DNA of 64,000 nucleotides from Cydia pomonella. Lineage: Eukaryota > Arthropoda > Insecta > Lepidoptera > Tortricidae. Positions 31,206 to 41,777 of the stretch are shown here, piece by piece; position 1 is the stretch's first letter, and each line of letters begins with the position of its first letter. Under the pieces are notes generated by a model. It saw nothing but the letters and a program-made list of their open reading frames with translations. It was not told the origin of the DNA and ran no database searches. The position numbers were made by a program, and so were the translations under genes. The stretch lies in NCBI RefSeq assembly GCF_033807575.1, contig NC_084726.1, positions 2,976,001-3,040,000 of the forward strand, written 5' to 3'.

Positions 31206-31514
31206 TTTTTGTATGTCTGTTAGATTTAGGATTTAGTTCAGTTTAGGTTAAGATTTTTGTGTTTGTATAACTTTGTATTTTTACTTTATACTTTATTTAT
31301 ATGTGGAGTAGCTAATGTATTTTAATTAATATGTTGTAATTTTAATTTCTTTTTTTATGTTATTTGTGCTAGTTATGTAAGTTGACATTATTATTATTAC
31401 CAATATTAAATAAATACTTTTGATTAGTACTTAAAATCTAAGAATATATATATACATCTATATAAGTACATTGTTTTTCTTGTCAGCTCAGTACGGCACA
31501 ATGTAGCCAACTGC

Positions 31515-31802
31515 AGCGTAGCAAATAGGGGGTATCCAGCCTGTCCCCTATCATTTTCAAGATAGTGTTGGGGCTGGCGCGAATCCGGCGCACCAGGGAT
31601 GCGGTCCGCTTACGGATAGTGGTATAGAAGCATTCGACCTCTCGGCGAACGTCCCTGATGCGCTACAGAAACGCGGCAGCCCCATCAACACCCGGAAAGC
31701 GTTGTTATACTGGACACGGAGGGCTTCATAGGCCCGTTTCGTATACGAAAGCCACAAACTGCACGAGTACAATGAGCCAGTAAGCTCTAAAAAGTAACAC
31801 TT
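31515..31802. repeat. right arm of 288-bp inverted repeat
   Basis: Complement of 26960-27247, carrying the same LINE fragment on the minus strand with the same frameshift. It abuts an RTE-like fragment at 31803. Confidence 0.9.
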
Positions 31803-31945
31803 TCACCTTCCTGGTACAGCGCTCGGATCGACATAGCCTTTCTTTCTCTTTCTATGTCTTTATCGTCTCTGAGATCTGCCGTAACTATGTGTCCTAGATA
31901 TTTACATGGTCTACCCTTTCGAGGACTTCCCCGTTAAATTTGACG
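31803..31945 (-). pseudogene. RTE-like RT fragment
   Basis: Minus-strand reading FNGEVLERVDHV, a one-base frameshift, then YLGHIVTADLRDDKDIERER and KAMSIRALYQEG. The YLGH...D..D...I..R motif with surrounding residues is the post-catalytic part of RTE-like reverse transcriptases. Broken at both ends. Confidence 0.65.
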
Positions 31946-32020
31946 TTTGATTTTTTTTGTTTGATTGCTTTGCATAAACCCATCAAATTTCCACACTATA
32001 TTCCTCAAAATATGCCTTAA

Positions 32021-32451
32021 GAGGCTGTCAATACCTAAAGCGCGCACACTGTCTCTTTGTATCGGAGTAAATGAGATAGCACTGTCGCATGTTACTGGGC
32101 CTGGGCAAGGGAATAATAAGAAAAATATTTCAATAAAAAAAGTGGATTATTAGTGTAATATTTTACTCAAAAGCGGTTTAGATATAAATGTTTTGAAATT
32201 GTGATTTTAATTGCAGACCCATAAGTCAAAACAATAAAGACATAAAACCGTTGAATTGTGATTTTAAGACCAATCTTTGCAATTATTTTCTATCGAGCCG
32301 ATTTCGTTCAATCATGTATCGAGTACAACCACGTTCTTTGAAATATAATTAATATGAACATATATTTTTCTTATTTGACTAAAACAAATAGTCTTTCTTA
32401 AAAAACTGTTTAAGTAACATCAATTTCAAGGACATTGGGAGTTGACAGCCT
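32021..32451. mobile_element. piggyBac-like MITE with TTAA target
   Basis: TIRs GAGGCTGTCAA and TTGACAGCCTC, each directly flanked by TTAA (32017-32020 and 32452-32455), the hallmark of piggyBac insertion. The 431-bp interior has no transposase. Confidence 0.85.
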
Positions 32452-32740
32452 CTTAAAACCCAATTTTATAGCCAAACTCAACCCATAACTAGTTTATCAA
32501 TAGCCGTAGCAAGGCAACTAAAACTTTCAAACAGTACAGGCTAATCCTTTCGGATGTTTCTAAAAAGCAGAGCGGAGCCCACAGAGCGCGTCCGGAGATA
32601 ATTGATTTCCACAAACCTTGTAAAGGCCAGGGGTATGTACGCTGCGAGCTAGTCGGAATATCACATTTGATGGAAATATAAACATTCATGGTTTTTAGAA
32701 AGTTATTCCATTTTTCCTGAAAGGATTTTCATTTTTTTTT

Positions 32741-32932
32741 TAACTAATTCTACGGATTTTACTCACGGGTTTTAGTCACTCGCGCGACATGTTTCGGAAA
32801 GCCTAGTTCTCCTTTCTCAGGCACTAACAGTAAGAGCAGCGTTCACGACGGCCGTAATTCGCGTACATAACATGTCGTAACATGTCGCGCGAGTGACTAT
32901 AAAAGTGAGTGGAATCCGTAGAATTAGTTAAA
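32741..32932. mobile_element. 192-bp hairpin MITE
   Basis: TTAACTAATTCTACGGATT and AGTCACTCGCGCGACATGTT at the left are mirrored at the right (AACATGTCGCGCGAGTGACT, AATCCGTAGAATTAGTTAA). ACATGTCGTAACATGTCG is duplicated in the right arm. Confidence 0.8.
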
Positions 32933-32986
32933 TGTTAGTATGTCTCACGACAGTTTAAATTCAATTCAACAATTTGATTTATTTAC

Positions 32987-33628
32987 AAAATATGATATTT
33001 GCAAAACATGATATTCGCAAAATATGATACTCACTAAGATCACTTTCGCATAACGTAATACTTAATATAAATTTTGTTATAAATGATAATATTTATAATT
33101 AATTTATAGTTTTTATTATGTCGTACCATACATTTTACAAACATTCATTAAAAATCGCATTAAATGATAACGTATAGGCTAATCCTTTCGGGTTGCTCCA
33201 AAGATCATGGAGCCCACAGAGCGGGTCCAAAGATAATTGATTTCCACGAACCTTGTGAAGGGACTGTGTACGCTGCGAGCTTGTAATATTATAACCTTTT
33301 ATAGGAAATTCTAGAAAGTAATTTCGTTTTCTCAGAACTTTTACACAAATTTATAGAAATATTATAACCCTTTATGGGAAATTCTAGAAAGTAATTTCGT
33401 TTTCTCAGAACTTCTCACAAATTTATAGAAATATTATAACCCTTTATGGGAAATTCTACAAAGTAATTTCGTTTTCTCAGAACTTCTACACAAATTTTAT
33501 ATAACCTATCAACTCAGTATAACAATAATAACATGTTATGCGAAATTTATTTCGCGAATATGATGTTTTGCGAAAGTGATGCCATGAAAATAATATACCA
33601 TGCTTTGCGAGAATCATATTTTTCGATT
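32987..33628. mobile_element. degenerate TIR element with GATATTCGCAAAATATG-type ends
   Basis: Ends are rich in ATGATATTxGCAAAA words, inverted between 32987-33060 and 33535-33628 (TTTCGCATAACG against TTATGCGAAA). It holds a 72-bp tandem repeat. A copy of CAGGCTAATCCTTTCGGATG-type sequence (32546) recurs at 33177. Confidence 0.5.
33287..33500 (+). repeat. 72-bp tandem repeat, three copies
   Basis: Units start at about 33287, 33359 and 33431 with ATATTATAACC and contain GAAATTCTAGAAAGTAATTT and CGTTTTCTCAGAACTT. Very similar to each other. Confidence 0.9.
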
Positions 33629-33649
33629 AATGTGTGCAAAATGCAATCA

Positions 33650-33935
33650 GAGTCGAGTAATTAGGGTGAATTGATTTTTTTTTACATAGTTAAGGACCTG
33701 TAATTAGTCTGAAGTTAATTGATTCCATTGTTTTACGGCAATTACTTAAGTTATATGCATGGACGTGTGTTGTAGTGTATGAATTAAGTACAATAAATAC
33801 AATCCAATACATTTTTATAGTTGATTTTGTTACACAATGAAATCGATTGACTTAAGACTAATTGGTAATTATAGATCCTTAACTATGCTTAACTACGTAC
33901 AATTTGTTTACTATTCACCCATTAGGCAACTCGCT
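33650..33935. mobile_element. MITE with inverted GGGTGAAT and AGTTAAGGA segments
   Basis: CGAGTAATTAGGGTGAAT pairs with ATTCACCCATTAGGCAACTCG allowing a small gap, and CATAGTTAAGGACCTGTAAT with its complement near 33870-33890. Confidence 0.6.
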
Positions 33936-33980
33936 ACCTCCAATATAAAAACTTAATTAAGGACCAAACCCCCAGAAAGT

Positions 33981-34227
33981 AATAAATAAATAAATATTAT
34001 ACGGACATTCTTACATAAATTGACTAAGTCCCTTAAGCTCAAGAAAGCTTGTGTTGTGGGTACCAGGACAACGAAATATATAATATACAAATACACAAAT
34101 ACATAGAAAACATCCATGACTCAGACACAAATATCTGTGCTCATCACACAATTAAATGCCCTTACCGGGATTCGAACCCAGGACCATCGGCTTCATAGGC
34201 AGGGTCACCTACAAGGCCAGACCGGTC
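33981..34227 (-). mobile_element. SINE-B copy, minus
   Basis: Complement of the family from tail AATAAATAAATATTAT to head GGCCAGACCGGTC, with B box GGGATTCGAACCCAGG. The 5' end is slightly truncated. Confidence 0.8.
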
Positions 34228-34565
34228 TTTTAAATGCTTGAACGTTTACACGTTTCGGGTAGCAGTGTACACGCTTAGAAATAGATAATAGTGTATTTTC
34301 CGCCCTCCTGGCGCGTACAAGGAACTTTATTTGCTTCTTGTCTAACCTTTGGATAAATAACAACGTTTTATCAGAAACAGGCTCGTTTACTGTTCAATCC
34401 TGCTTTCGTGGATTTTGTTGTGTTTTTAATCCGGTTCATTTTATTGGCATTTTCAGAATCTGTTCTCAGGTTTAATTAAATTAAATAAATACTCAAACTA
34501 TACTCTAATCATACATCATAATGACTGTTTGTAAAAACAAGATTGAGGTATGAGTGTTTAAGATA
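34228..34565. other. no gene seen
   Basis: AT-rich spacer without open frames or recognised repeat. Confidence 0.25.
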
Positions 34566-34832
34566 GGTATGGGCACAGCGAAGTCATTCCAGATCTAGAG
34601 CAGAGCCCTGGGGAAGTACATCCACCTTACACAAAACCGCAGCCAAATAACACTAGACCCTACTCAAAGTGTTGCGTTCCTGCTGGTAAGTAAGTTTGCC
34701 AGAGCTCAATAAGGATGCGGGGTGTTAGGATCGGCAACGCGCATGTAACACACTGGAGTTGCAGGCGTCCATAGGCTACGGTAACTGCTTACCATCAGGC
34801 GCTACCATGTTTGCCACCGAGGTAGTATAAAA
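34566..34832 (+). repeat. R-family repeat
   Basis: Runs from AGGTATGGGCACAGCGAAGT to TGTTTGCCACCGAGGTAGTA followed by TAAAAAAA. This orientation ends in an A-rich tail. Confidence 0.75.
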
Positions 34833-35051
34833 AAAGCCGAATTTGCCTCCGCATAACTTGGAAGTACCGTACCTATTTGTTGTACAAATTAGTTGTGTGT
34901 GTCTTCACACTTTTTTCTATGATGTTTCTATCTCGACCACAGAGTAATGACGTCATCTTAATTCAATTGAGAATACCGGCGATGTAATAACTCTTTTACG
35001 TCGGTATGGCTAGAGGAAAGTGTAGAATTCCCTTATGTCGCAGTTATTATT

Positions 35052-35127
35052 GTGTCCTCGCGCTGTCCCAGCATTTTGCCACACCCCACGGGAGCCTAGG
35101 TTCCGCTAGGCAACTAATCCTAATAAA
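35052..35127 (-). mobile_element. SINE-A 3' fragment, diverged
   Basis: CCTCGCGCTGTCCCAGCATT through GGCAACTAATCCTAAT matches the SINE-A 3' part in complement. Confidence 0.5.
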
Positions 35128-35309
35128 ATAAAAATAGAGAAAATACATTACTACTTACAGCGATAAGACCGCCTGTTGCTTCCTTTATTTACATTGTAAA
35201 TCTTTTTTTTGTGGTGCAATAAAGAATATTTACTTGCTAACTTACTTAAAATTGTTGTTGGCCTTGTTAATTTACTTTTTACTTTGCTCCTTTGGACCAT
35301 TAATTCACA

Positions 35310-35555
35310 AAAAAGTTATTTTAGACGGCACATAATGCAACCATACGAGATACAACACATAACTGCTCAAACATATAAAATCTCAAAATCCCTTGAATTC
35401 ACACAGCAGTGAACATTTATTTATTTTTAGAAAAGATTTATGTATTTTTCGTGTCACTATATGATGTTAATATAAAATAAATGTTGTATTGGCTTGTAAA
35501 AGAGCCCTTGAGGCTTACTTGCAGAATTTTTTTTTGAATTTTGAATTTTGAATAG
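35310..35555 (+). pseudogene. LINE 3' end with tail
   Basis: The last codons read RRHIMQPYEIQHITAQTYKI, SKSLEFTQQ and a stop at 35410. They match the end of the RNase H-bearing LINE fragment at 42505-42955 (GRHVLQPHEVQNITAQRIWN). A 3' UTR follows with terminal tandem TTGAATTT words near 35535. Everything upstream is missing. Confidence 0.6.
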
Positions 35556-36387
35556 CATTCTTTGTATTTTTGACCGAGCAGAGTGAAAGTCTCCGTTTCA
35601 GCCTAGACAAAATATTTCCGTATAATCAGATGTTTTCCTCTACAAATTGCATTTGTCAACCGATTCTCGTGAAATTTTGAGACGTTCGTAATAATTTCCG
35701 TGGGGGCTCGCGAGGTCTGTAACTCACAGAGCCACTAGTATTCAATTTTTAAGAGGGCTTTTAAGTACTTATAGGTGTTGAAATATGTCAGGCGAACAAT
35801 CACCGAATGTCCGTTAGACCATTCTACCACACCAAAAGTTTCATTTTTCGTTGCCACCAGGCCAGGCAGGCAGTGAGGCTTAAGTATAACGCTCTAAGCC
35901 ACCGTATCGTACGTTTTTAGTTAGTTAGTGCTTCTGGGCATCTTCCGCAATTGTGCCAATTTTGCATGCGTATCGTACGTTGCTACCGGTGTGATACGAA
36001 AGTGGTGGACCCGTGTGAAATCGCCTTTTGATACAGACGTAGTCCAGTCCTCATATTGCTCTCTGGACAATCACATTATTGGACATATTTTGACACAATT
36101 TGTTGTATATCATCCACAGCTACGTCCCACGTTTGTTTTTTTTTTTTCGAAGATTTAGTAACTATAAGAGTTAGGATCATTTAAAAATTTGTATAAAATC
36201 TGTTTTTCGTTCCTAATTTTTACAATAATCCAAGAATTCAAAAAGTCAAAGGTATGGTTAATATACATCAAACTATGTAAACATATTTTCCATAATGTTA
36301 ATATCCGGAGATGAAAATGGGGAGTATGTTTGTATAGAGATTTTGCCATACTTTCGTCTTAAATTAATATGGGAAAACGCAGGATTT
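35556..36387. other. no gene; possible tRNA-like SINE head on minus strand
   Basis: At about 35785-35850 the minus strand carries TGGTGTGGTAGAATGGTCTA followed by ACGGACATTCGG, which resembles the 5' half of a tRNA (A box), so a SINE head is likely. A weak open frame at 35928-36158 has no recognisable motif. Confidence 0.35.
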
Positions 36388-36697
36388 CAAACGTGCGACA
36401 GAGCGTGCGACTTGTAATCCGGAGGTCGCGGGTTCAAACCCCGGCTCGTACCAATTAGTTTTTGGAACTAAATGTACGAAATATCATTTGATATTTTCCA
36501 ATCGCTTTTCGGTGAAGGAAAACATCGTGAGGAAACCGTACTAATCCCAATAAGGCCTAGTTTACCCTCTGGGTTAGGAGGTTAGATGGCAGTCGCTTTC
36601 GTAAAAACTAGTGCCTACGCTGATTCTTTTGATTAGCTGCCAAGCGAACCCCAGGCTCCCGTGAGCTGTGAAAAAATGCCGGAACAACGCGAGGAAA
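36388..36697 (+). mobile_element. SINE-A copy
   Basis: tRNA-derived: GCGTGCGACTTGTAATCCGG and B box GCGGGTTCAAACCCCGG, then the core ATCGCTTTTCGGTGAAGGAA with AACATCGTGAGGAAACC, and the 3' part CAAGCGAACCCCAGGCTCCC to ACGCGAGGAAAA. The A box region is degraded. Confidence 0.8.
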
Positions 36698-36700
36698 AAG

Positions 36701-36845
36701 TAGCAGGCTTTGAAACGTCTAGGCCTGACTTTCGCCGACCCGTACCTCGTCATCAAAGCAACCGACCACCGCATCAAACCAGTAATAACCAGTAATGGGC
36801 AGAAGCTAACCACAGATTTACTTTTTATACGCCGTTATTATATAA
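36701..36845 (+). other. unassigned coding-like segment
   Basis: Between SINE-A and a MITE. One frame reads ALKRLGLTFADPYLVIKATD, then HRIKPVITSNGQKL, with mainly C- or G-ending codons in the first half, unlike the AT-rich surroundings. I do not recognise the protein. No initiator ATG and no clear splice sites. It could be a fragment of a transposon ORF. Confidence 0.3.
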
Positions 36846-36890
36846 TACAATTAGCTTTTTTTGTTTTTAATTTAGTTTTTAAGATCATCG

Positions 36891-37345
36891 GCCCGATTCG
36901 AAGAATGATTAAGACACATTTAAGATCTTTAAAAGATCGATAACTTAACGACATATCAAATTAACGTTTATTTCGATTCCGCTGTGATCCCAATAAGATC
37001 TATCTACGATATTTCTAACATCAAAGTGACATTGGTTGCCCGAATTGAGCTGCTTCTGTCAATTATACGACATACAAACGATATCTATAATACGCCAAAT
37101 CTTGGGATTAGTTGTCAAGCGGACCCCAGGCTCCCATGAGCCATGGCAATATGCCGGGACAACGCGAGGAAGAAGAGAGAGGGATCACAGCGGAATCGAA
37201 ATAAACGTCAATTTTGACATGTCGTTTAGGTATCGAAAAGATCTTTCCAAGATCTTAAACGTGTCTTAATCATTCTTCGAATCGGGCCGTTTATCTAAAC
37301 CAGAACTTATCGTTATCGTATCTCATTCTTCAAATCGGGCCGCAT
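36891..37345. mobile_element. MITE family F, inverted rearrangement
   Basis: A forward 5' part (36891-37089, GGCCCGATTCGAAGAATGA start), then a SINE-A fragment, then an inverted copy of the MITE 5' part ending ATTCTTCGAATCGGGCC near 37289, then a forward 3' end (CAGAACTTATCGTTATCGTA to TTCAAATCGGGCC). Two MITE copies recombined around a SINE piece. Confidence 0.75.
37092..37182 (+). mobile_element. SINE-A 3' fragment inside MITE F
   Basis: CCAAATCTTGGGATTAGTTG, GTCAAGCGGACCCCAGGCTC and GGGACAACGCGAGGAAGAAG match the SINE-A 3' end. Confidence 0.75.
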
Positions 37346-37429
37346 TTCGCATTTTTTACTGGTGCTTGTAAAATTATGTGGAATGTAAGCACTTCCTGTG
37401 CAGGATTTTCAATAGATTGCAAGCATTGC

Positions 37430-37515
37430 ATTGCATTGGAGTTGCAGGCGTATATAGGCTACAGAGACTGCTTACCATTAGGCGGGCCGTACGCTTGTTT
37501 GGACAGACGCGGTAT
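37430..37515 (+). repeat. R-family 3' end fragment
   Basis: GGAGTTGCAGGCGTATATAG, ACTGCTTACCATTAGGCGGG, then GTATAAAAAAAA. Only the last part of the repeat. Confidence 0.65.
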
Positions 37516-37904
37516 AAAAAAAATCAAATGGAATTTTTAAATGTAAGGCACCTACCTTTTTATCAGGTAACGTACTTTGGTACGTAACGTAGATGGTCGG
37601 CTCTTTATCATTTGTCACCATGTTTGTCATGTTCTAACAAGTATGTTACCGCAAAAGTGACAGGCATAATGACAAGTGATACAAATAGAACTTGGTTATA
37701 ATAAAAGTTTATCAGTGTTATCTGGATTTCTGGATTCTCCTTCTTTTTCCTGGCTATTGTCCCAATTTATTGGGACCAGCCTTCCTAGTAATCCTTCGCC
37801 ACATCACATGGTTGTGGGTTATTGTCTGTTCTGTTGTGTTTCTCTCTTACAGATCGTTCTTTATGGTTTGAAGCCAGGTTATTGGTGGTCGTCCAGGCCT
37901 TTTT

Positions 37905-38395
37905 AGGGTTCCGTAGCCAAATGGCAAAAAACGGAACCCTTGTAGATTCATCATGTCCGTCTGTCTGTCCGATTAAGTCACAGCCACTTTTTTCCGAAAC
38001 TATAAGGGCTATACTGTTCAAACTTAGTAAGTGGATATATTCTATGAACCGCACTAAGATTTTCACACAAAAATAGAAAAAAAAAAACAATATATTTTGG
38101 GGGTTCCCCATACTTAAAACTGAAACTGAAAAAAACTTTTTTCATCAAACCCATACGTGTGGGGTATTTATGGATAGATCTTCAAAAATGATATTTAGGT
38201 TTCTAATATAATTTTTTTCTAAACTGAATAGTTTGCGCGAGAGACACCTCCAAAGTGGTAAAATGTGTGTCCAAGTGGTAAAATGTGTGTCCAAGTGGTA
38301 AAATGTTGAACGAGATCTAGTAAGTAGTTTTTTTTAATACGGTACGGAACCCTTCATGGGCGAGTCTGACTTGCACTTGGCAGCTTTTTTTTCAT
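37905..38395 (+). repeat. K-family interspersed repeat with 20-bp triplication
   Basis: Opens TTTAGGGTTCCGTAGCCAAA and closes TACGGAACCCTTCATGGGCG with CTTGGCAGCTTTTTT. CAAGTGGTAAAATGTGTGTC is present in about three tandem copies at 38253-38310. It shares the GGTTCCGTA/TACGGAACC end motif with the G family but has a different body. Confidence 0.6.
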
Positions 38396-39139
38396 TCATT
38401 CTTTTAAAATTATCGCTTCATTCCATTCCAGTGGGACTATTTCACCAGTATCATGGTATTAGGAGCTTTAAATACGAGTAAAATTGTACGGTTACTACAA
38501 GACAGTGTACGGTGATTTTATCAGCTCTCGTAAAGCGATAGCTGGACTTTACAAGTAGCACGTGGACTACCGGCCGATGACTCCAAAATGGTATACTCGT
38601 TTCAAGATTAATTCTCCATTAGTTTACTGTATTATAAGCTATCGATATTACACTTTAAACAATTTCAATGCGCAAAAAAACAAAGGAATTAATCACGACG
38701 CTATCAAGATGGCAATCGAATCGGAAATATTGATCTGGATTTTTTTGGATAATATGTTCTGTCAGTGTCAAAAGTGACATCTGTTAAACTAGAAACGACA
38801 CATGATACTGACAGATCATAATTATCTTTAATAAATCCAGATCAAATTCATAACCTGTTTCTGCAATAAGAATACGCCTCCTGGTGGTTTGTATGTTAAG
38901 TTTCCATGAGAGCGGTAAAACAATGATTTAATCTTCCTAATTAATTTAGCAATAATAATGTCCTTTTTGATTTGTATGATTTTTATTCATTTTATATGAA
39001 AGTACCGTCTTTTCTTAATATATAATCGTCCATAAATGAACCAAGCGAATTGTAGGTAGTTATAACTTTCGTGATATTTTTTTAAATATTTCAGCATGTA
39101 ATAAACAAAATATTCATATTTTGGTCAGACTAGAAATAA
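38396..39139. other. no gene; small inverted repeat at 38727-38851
   Basis: ATTGATCTGGATTT and AAATCCAGATCAAATT are inverted around a 95-bp interior that also contains TCTGTCAGTGTCA against TGATACTGACAGA. The rest is AT-rich. Confidence 0.4.
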
Positions 39140-39215
39140 GTAAGCCTAATTGAGCTTACTCTGGGACAGTCAATTTGTGTAATAATGTCCTATAATATTT
39201 ATTTATTTATTTAAT
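39140..39215 (+). mobile_element. SINE-B tail fragment
   Basis: AGCCTAATTGAGCTTACTCT, then GTCAATTTGTGTAATAATGT and CCTATAATATTTATTTATTT. Head and body absent. Confidence 0.7.
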
Positions 39216-39600
39216 TTATTGGACTTTAAATTCTATTAAATGCATATACATTTCAGTCAAATCGCTCAAAGCTATTTCACAAAACCTATTCCAAGAAAAA
39301 TGGATTCCGACAGGATATAAATCTATAAATAAAAACCTTTCAGTTACTGCACAAAAGTTCGAAACGAATTTCAAATATGAAACCCGATCGCTTTTCAAAT
39401 CTAACTGTCGAAACGTTTTTTTTTAATTACTGCCAATACTATACAAGCAAAGGAAAGCACCAATTTAGGTCAAAGCAATTAAGGTTGGCCGTTTTATTTG
39501 GTGCCAGTGCCAAATTTGAAAAAAGAACTTGAATGGCCGCCAACGGGCCTCTGTGCGTATAGAGATAGGTCTACAGTAGGATCGAATAAACTTTTAGCAA
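39216..39600. other. no gene seen
   Basis: AT-rich. At 39590-39640 there is a fragment of the H-family repeat (GGTACAAGCTTTTATCGCTG). Confidence 0.3.
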
Positions 39601-39657
39601 TTTCATTTTTGGTACAAGCTTTTATCGCTGACTGTGCTCTTTTTCCACAACAAATAC

Positions 39658-39755
39658 TAAGCCGATGGTCCCAGGTTTGAATCCCGGTAAGGGCATTTAT
39701 TAGTGTGATGAACACAGATATTTGTTCCTGACTTTTCTATGTATATAAGTATGAT
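39658..39755 (+). mobile_element. SINE-B fragment
   Basis: Keeps the B box (GGTTTGAATCCCGGTAAGGG) and body to TTTTCTATGTATATAAGTA. The A box is lost, and a LINE remnant follows directly. Confidence 0.65.
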
Positions 39756-39759
39756 CTCA

Positions 39760-40740
39760 AAACTGCCAATGCTGGAAGCGCCTATAGACAAAAGACCAAA
39801 AACTATGATTTTCTAGAAAGATTACGCCATATCATTAACAGAAGACCCGAGAGAATGACTAAATCAATCAAATCTAAGAATATTTACAGATGGCTCAAAA
39901 ACACATGAAGGGACAGGATGCGGCGTCTTCTCGGAAGACCTGAACATACGTATCTCAAAACCTCTGGGTGACCATAACACGGTATTTCAAGCTGAATGCG
40001 TAGGAATAGTAGAAGCTTGCAATGCTATAACAAGGCGGCAAGTGAAACACGAAATTATACTAATACTCTCAGACAGTAAATCAGTACTACAAGCGCTATG
40101 CAGCGACAAACTTACTTCAGAGCTTATACTAGAATGTCATCGAAGCCTCACTGAGGTGAACAAAGAAGGCAACAAAGTAACCGGCATAATGGGGCATAGT
40201 GAATCAAGAGGAAACGATGCAGCGGATGAACTGGCCAGGAAAGGTTCAGAAACACCGGCATATAGACCCGAGCCCATCATACCCCTACCAATATCTTACA
40301 TACACAACCAGGTAGACCTACATCACAGACAACTCCACAATAAGTGCTGAAAGCAAATTGACACATACAAGCAGACCAAAGATGTTTTACCGGAACTAAA
40401 CTACAAGCTCACCAAAATACTACTGAAAACACCTAGACACCGACTACGTAAAATAGTAGGACTAATTACAGGACACAACACACTGAGCAAACACCTACCC
40501 AATATAGGTAAAACAGACAGCCCCATGTGCAGAGCGTGTATGGAAGAAGAGGAAACAACAAAACACATTCTCCTAGACTGCAAACCGGTCGAAGTATACA
40601 GGAGCAACGCAAAATAGGCACAATGGTTGTCGATTTGCGGAAAATGCCCAGAAACACTAACTATATATTTACGTATGTATATCGTCGACTAGTACCCATT
40701 ATACAAGCTTTACTTAGTTTAGGGCTAGTTTGATCCGTGT
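39760..40740 (+). pseudogene. LINE ribonuclease H domain and C-terminus
   Basis: An RNase H domain is clear: IFTDGSKTHEGTGCGVFSED (first Asp), NTVFQAECVGIVEACNA (Glu), IILILSDSKSVLQAL (second Asp), then GHSESRGNDAADELARKGS (last Asp). After the stop at 40348 the frame resumes with the tail: KTPRHRLRKIVGLITGHNTL and CRACMEEEETTKHILLDCKP (a CX2C...HX4C cluster). This order is typical of RNase H-bearing LINEs (I, R1 or Jockey-related). The internal stop and later frame changes make it a pseudogene. RT and endonuclease lie outside or are lost. Confidence 0.75.
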
Positions 40741-40743
40741 AAG

Positions 40744-40763
40744 ATAGAATAGAATAGAATAGA
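40744..40763. repeat. (AGAAT)n microsatellite
   Basis: Four AGAAT units followed by TTGTTTTATTC. On the minus strand this resembles the short terminal repeat of a LINE 3' end. Confidence 0.8.
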
Positions 40764-41262
40764 ATTTGTTTTATTCATAAACACACAAACAGTAATAGAC
40801 ATACATACAAGAGAACATAGTGAGAATAAAATGTCACGAAATGGCCTCATCTCAGCATGTTGCTTGCGACTTCCAGCGCTGATCTTCTGCTGAGATCATC
40901 GAGTGCAAAATAATCGTGGAAGGTAACAGACAATAGGGAAGAAACATAAATAAAAGATTGTCCCCAAATATATATTTTTAATTCAATTCGTTACTCATCA
41001 ACAAAACTAAGTGTATTGTGTAAATGAGCCTACTGTTAGTGTGTACATTAGACACAACAGTGTTAGATTAACTGATGTTAAAAGTCAGCAAACCCTGGCT
41101 GCAGGCCAGTTCGTTTAGCTTGACTGATTTACTGCCCAAATAGTCATTCTAAGCAGGAGAATACAATAAATATACAGGAGGAAAGAAGCGTGACACTAAG
41201 CAGGCGAACAGAATATTATAAAGACTGTTTTTTAGAGGTATAGCAAAAAAATACATTTTTGG
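40764..41262. other. no gene; possible LINE 3' UTR
   Basis: Non-coding. The pentamer start suggests the 3' UTR of an antisense LINE, but no coding part could be read. Confidence 0.3.
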
Positions 41263-41275
41263 TACAGTCGCCATC

Positions 41276-41393
41276 AGATATATCGGGGCGGCCGAGGTGC
41301 TCAAACATATCTGAACACACTAACGCATTGACAATAGAGGCGTGTTCAGATATTTGTGACCAACTTGTCCGCTCCGATCTATCTGATGGCGAT
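41276..41393. mobile_element. MITE family Q, copy 1
   Basis: Ends CAGTCGCCATCAGATATATC and GATCTATCTGATGGCGA are inverted, with inner TCAGATATTTGTGACCA. It is inserted into an H-family repeat between TTTTTGGTA and TTTTATCGCTAACTG. Confidence 0.7.
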
Positions 41394-41640
41394 TTTATCG
41401 CTAACTGTACTTTTCTTTCAACAGGTAACTAATACTCATCGAGAGACTTGTAAAAAAAAGCAAACAAAATTAGGTTGCGTTGTTTTATCACAGAGTTCCC
41501 ATGGCAACCTCCATCATCAGATCAGCTCGATGGTACAATAATATTGCATTGTCACCCGACTTACATGTATTCACAATTTCAGCTCAATCGGAAATCGGGA
41601 AGTGGGTCAAATTTAGCTTCCAAGATTCGACAAGATCAAA
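41394..41640. repeat. H-family repeat, second copy
   Basis: TTTATCGCTAACTGTAC, then ATTGTCACCCGACTTACATG and TCGGGAAGTGGGTCAAATTT, inverted relative to 17930-18240. Confidence 0.6.
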
Positions 41641-41777
41641 TTAAACATTTATAAATAAATATACAAAAAAAAAAATTAAAACCTCAGTATTTAAAAGTAA
41701 AATTCATTTAAACCTACTTGAAAAAACATTATGGACGATATGCCCATGGGTTTTTTTTTATTACATCTAATGTAATT

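Larger units (their letters stand above)
27248..31514 (+). mobile_element. REL-type non-LTR retrotransposon between inverted arms
   Basis: Contains leader, the single intact ORF and a 3' UTR (31206-31514) with TTATTATTATTACC near 31391 and (AT)n near 31445. The exact element ends and a target duplication could not be set. The limits given are the inner edges of the flanking 288-bp inverted repeat. Confidence 0.6.

Noticed and set aside
36388..36460. Possible tRNA gene
   Set aside because: Part of SINE-A; the tRNA-like head is followed by a SINE core and occurs at several sites. The same applies to SINE-B heads.
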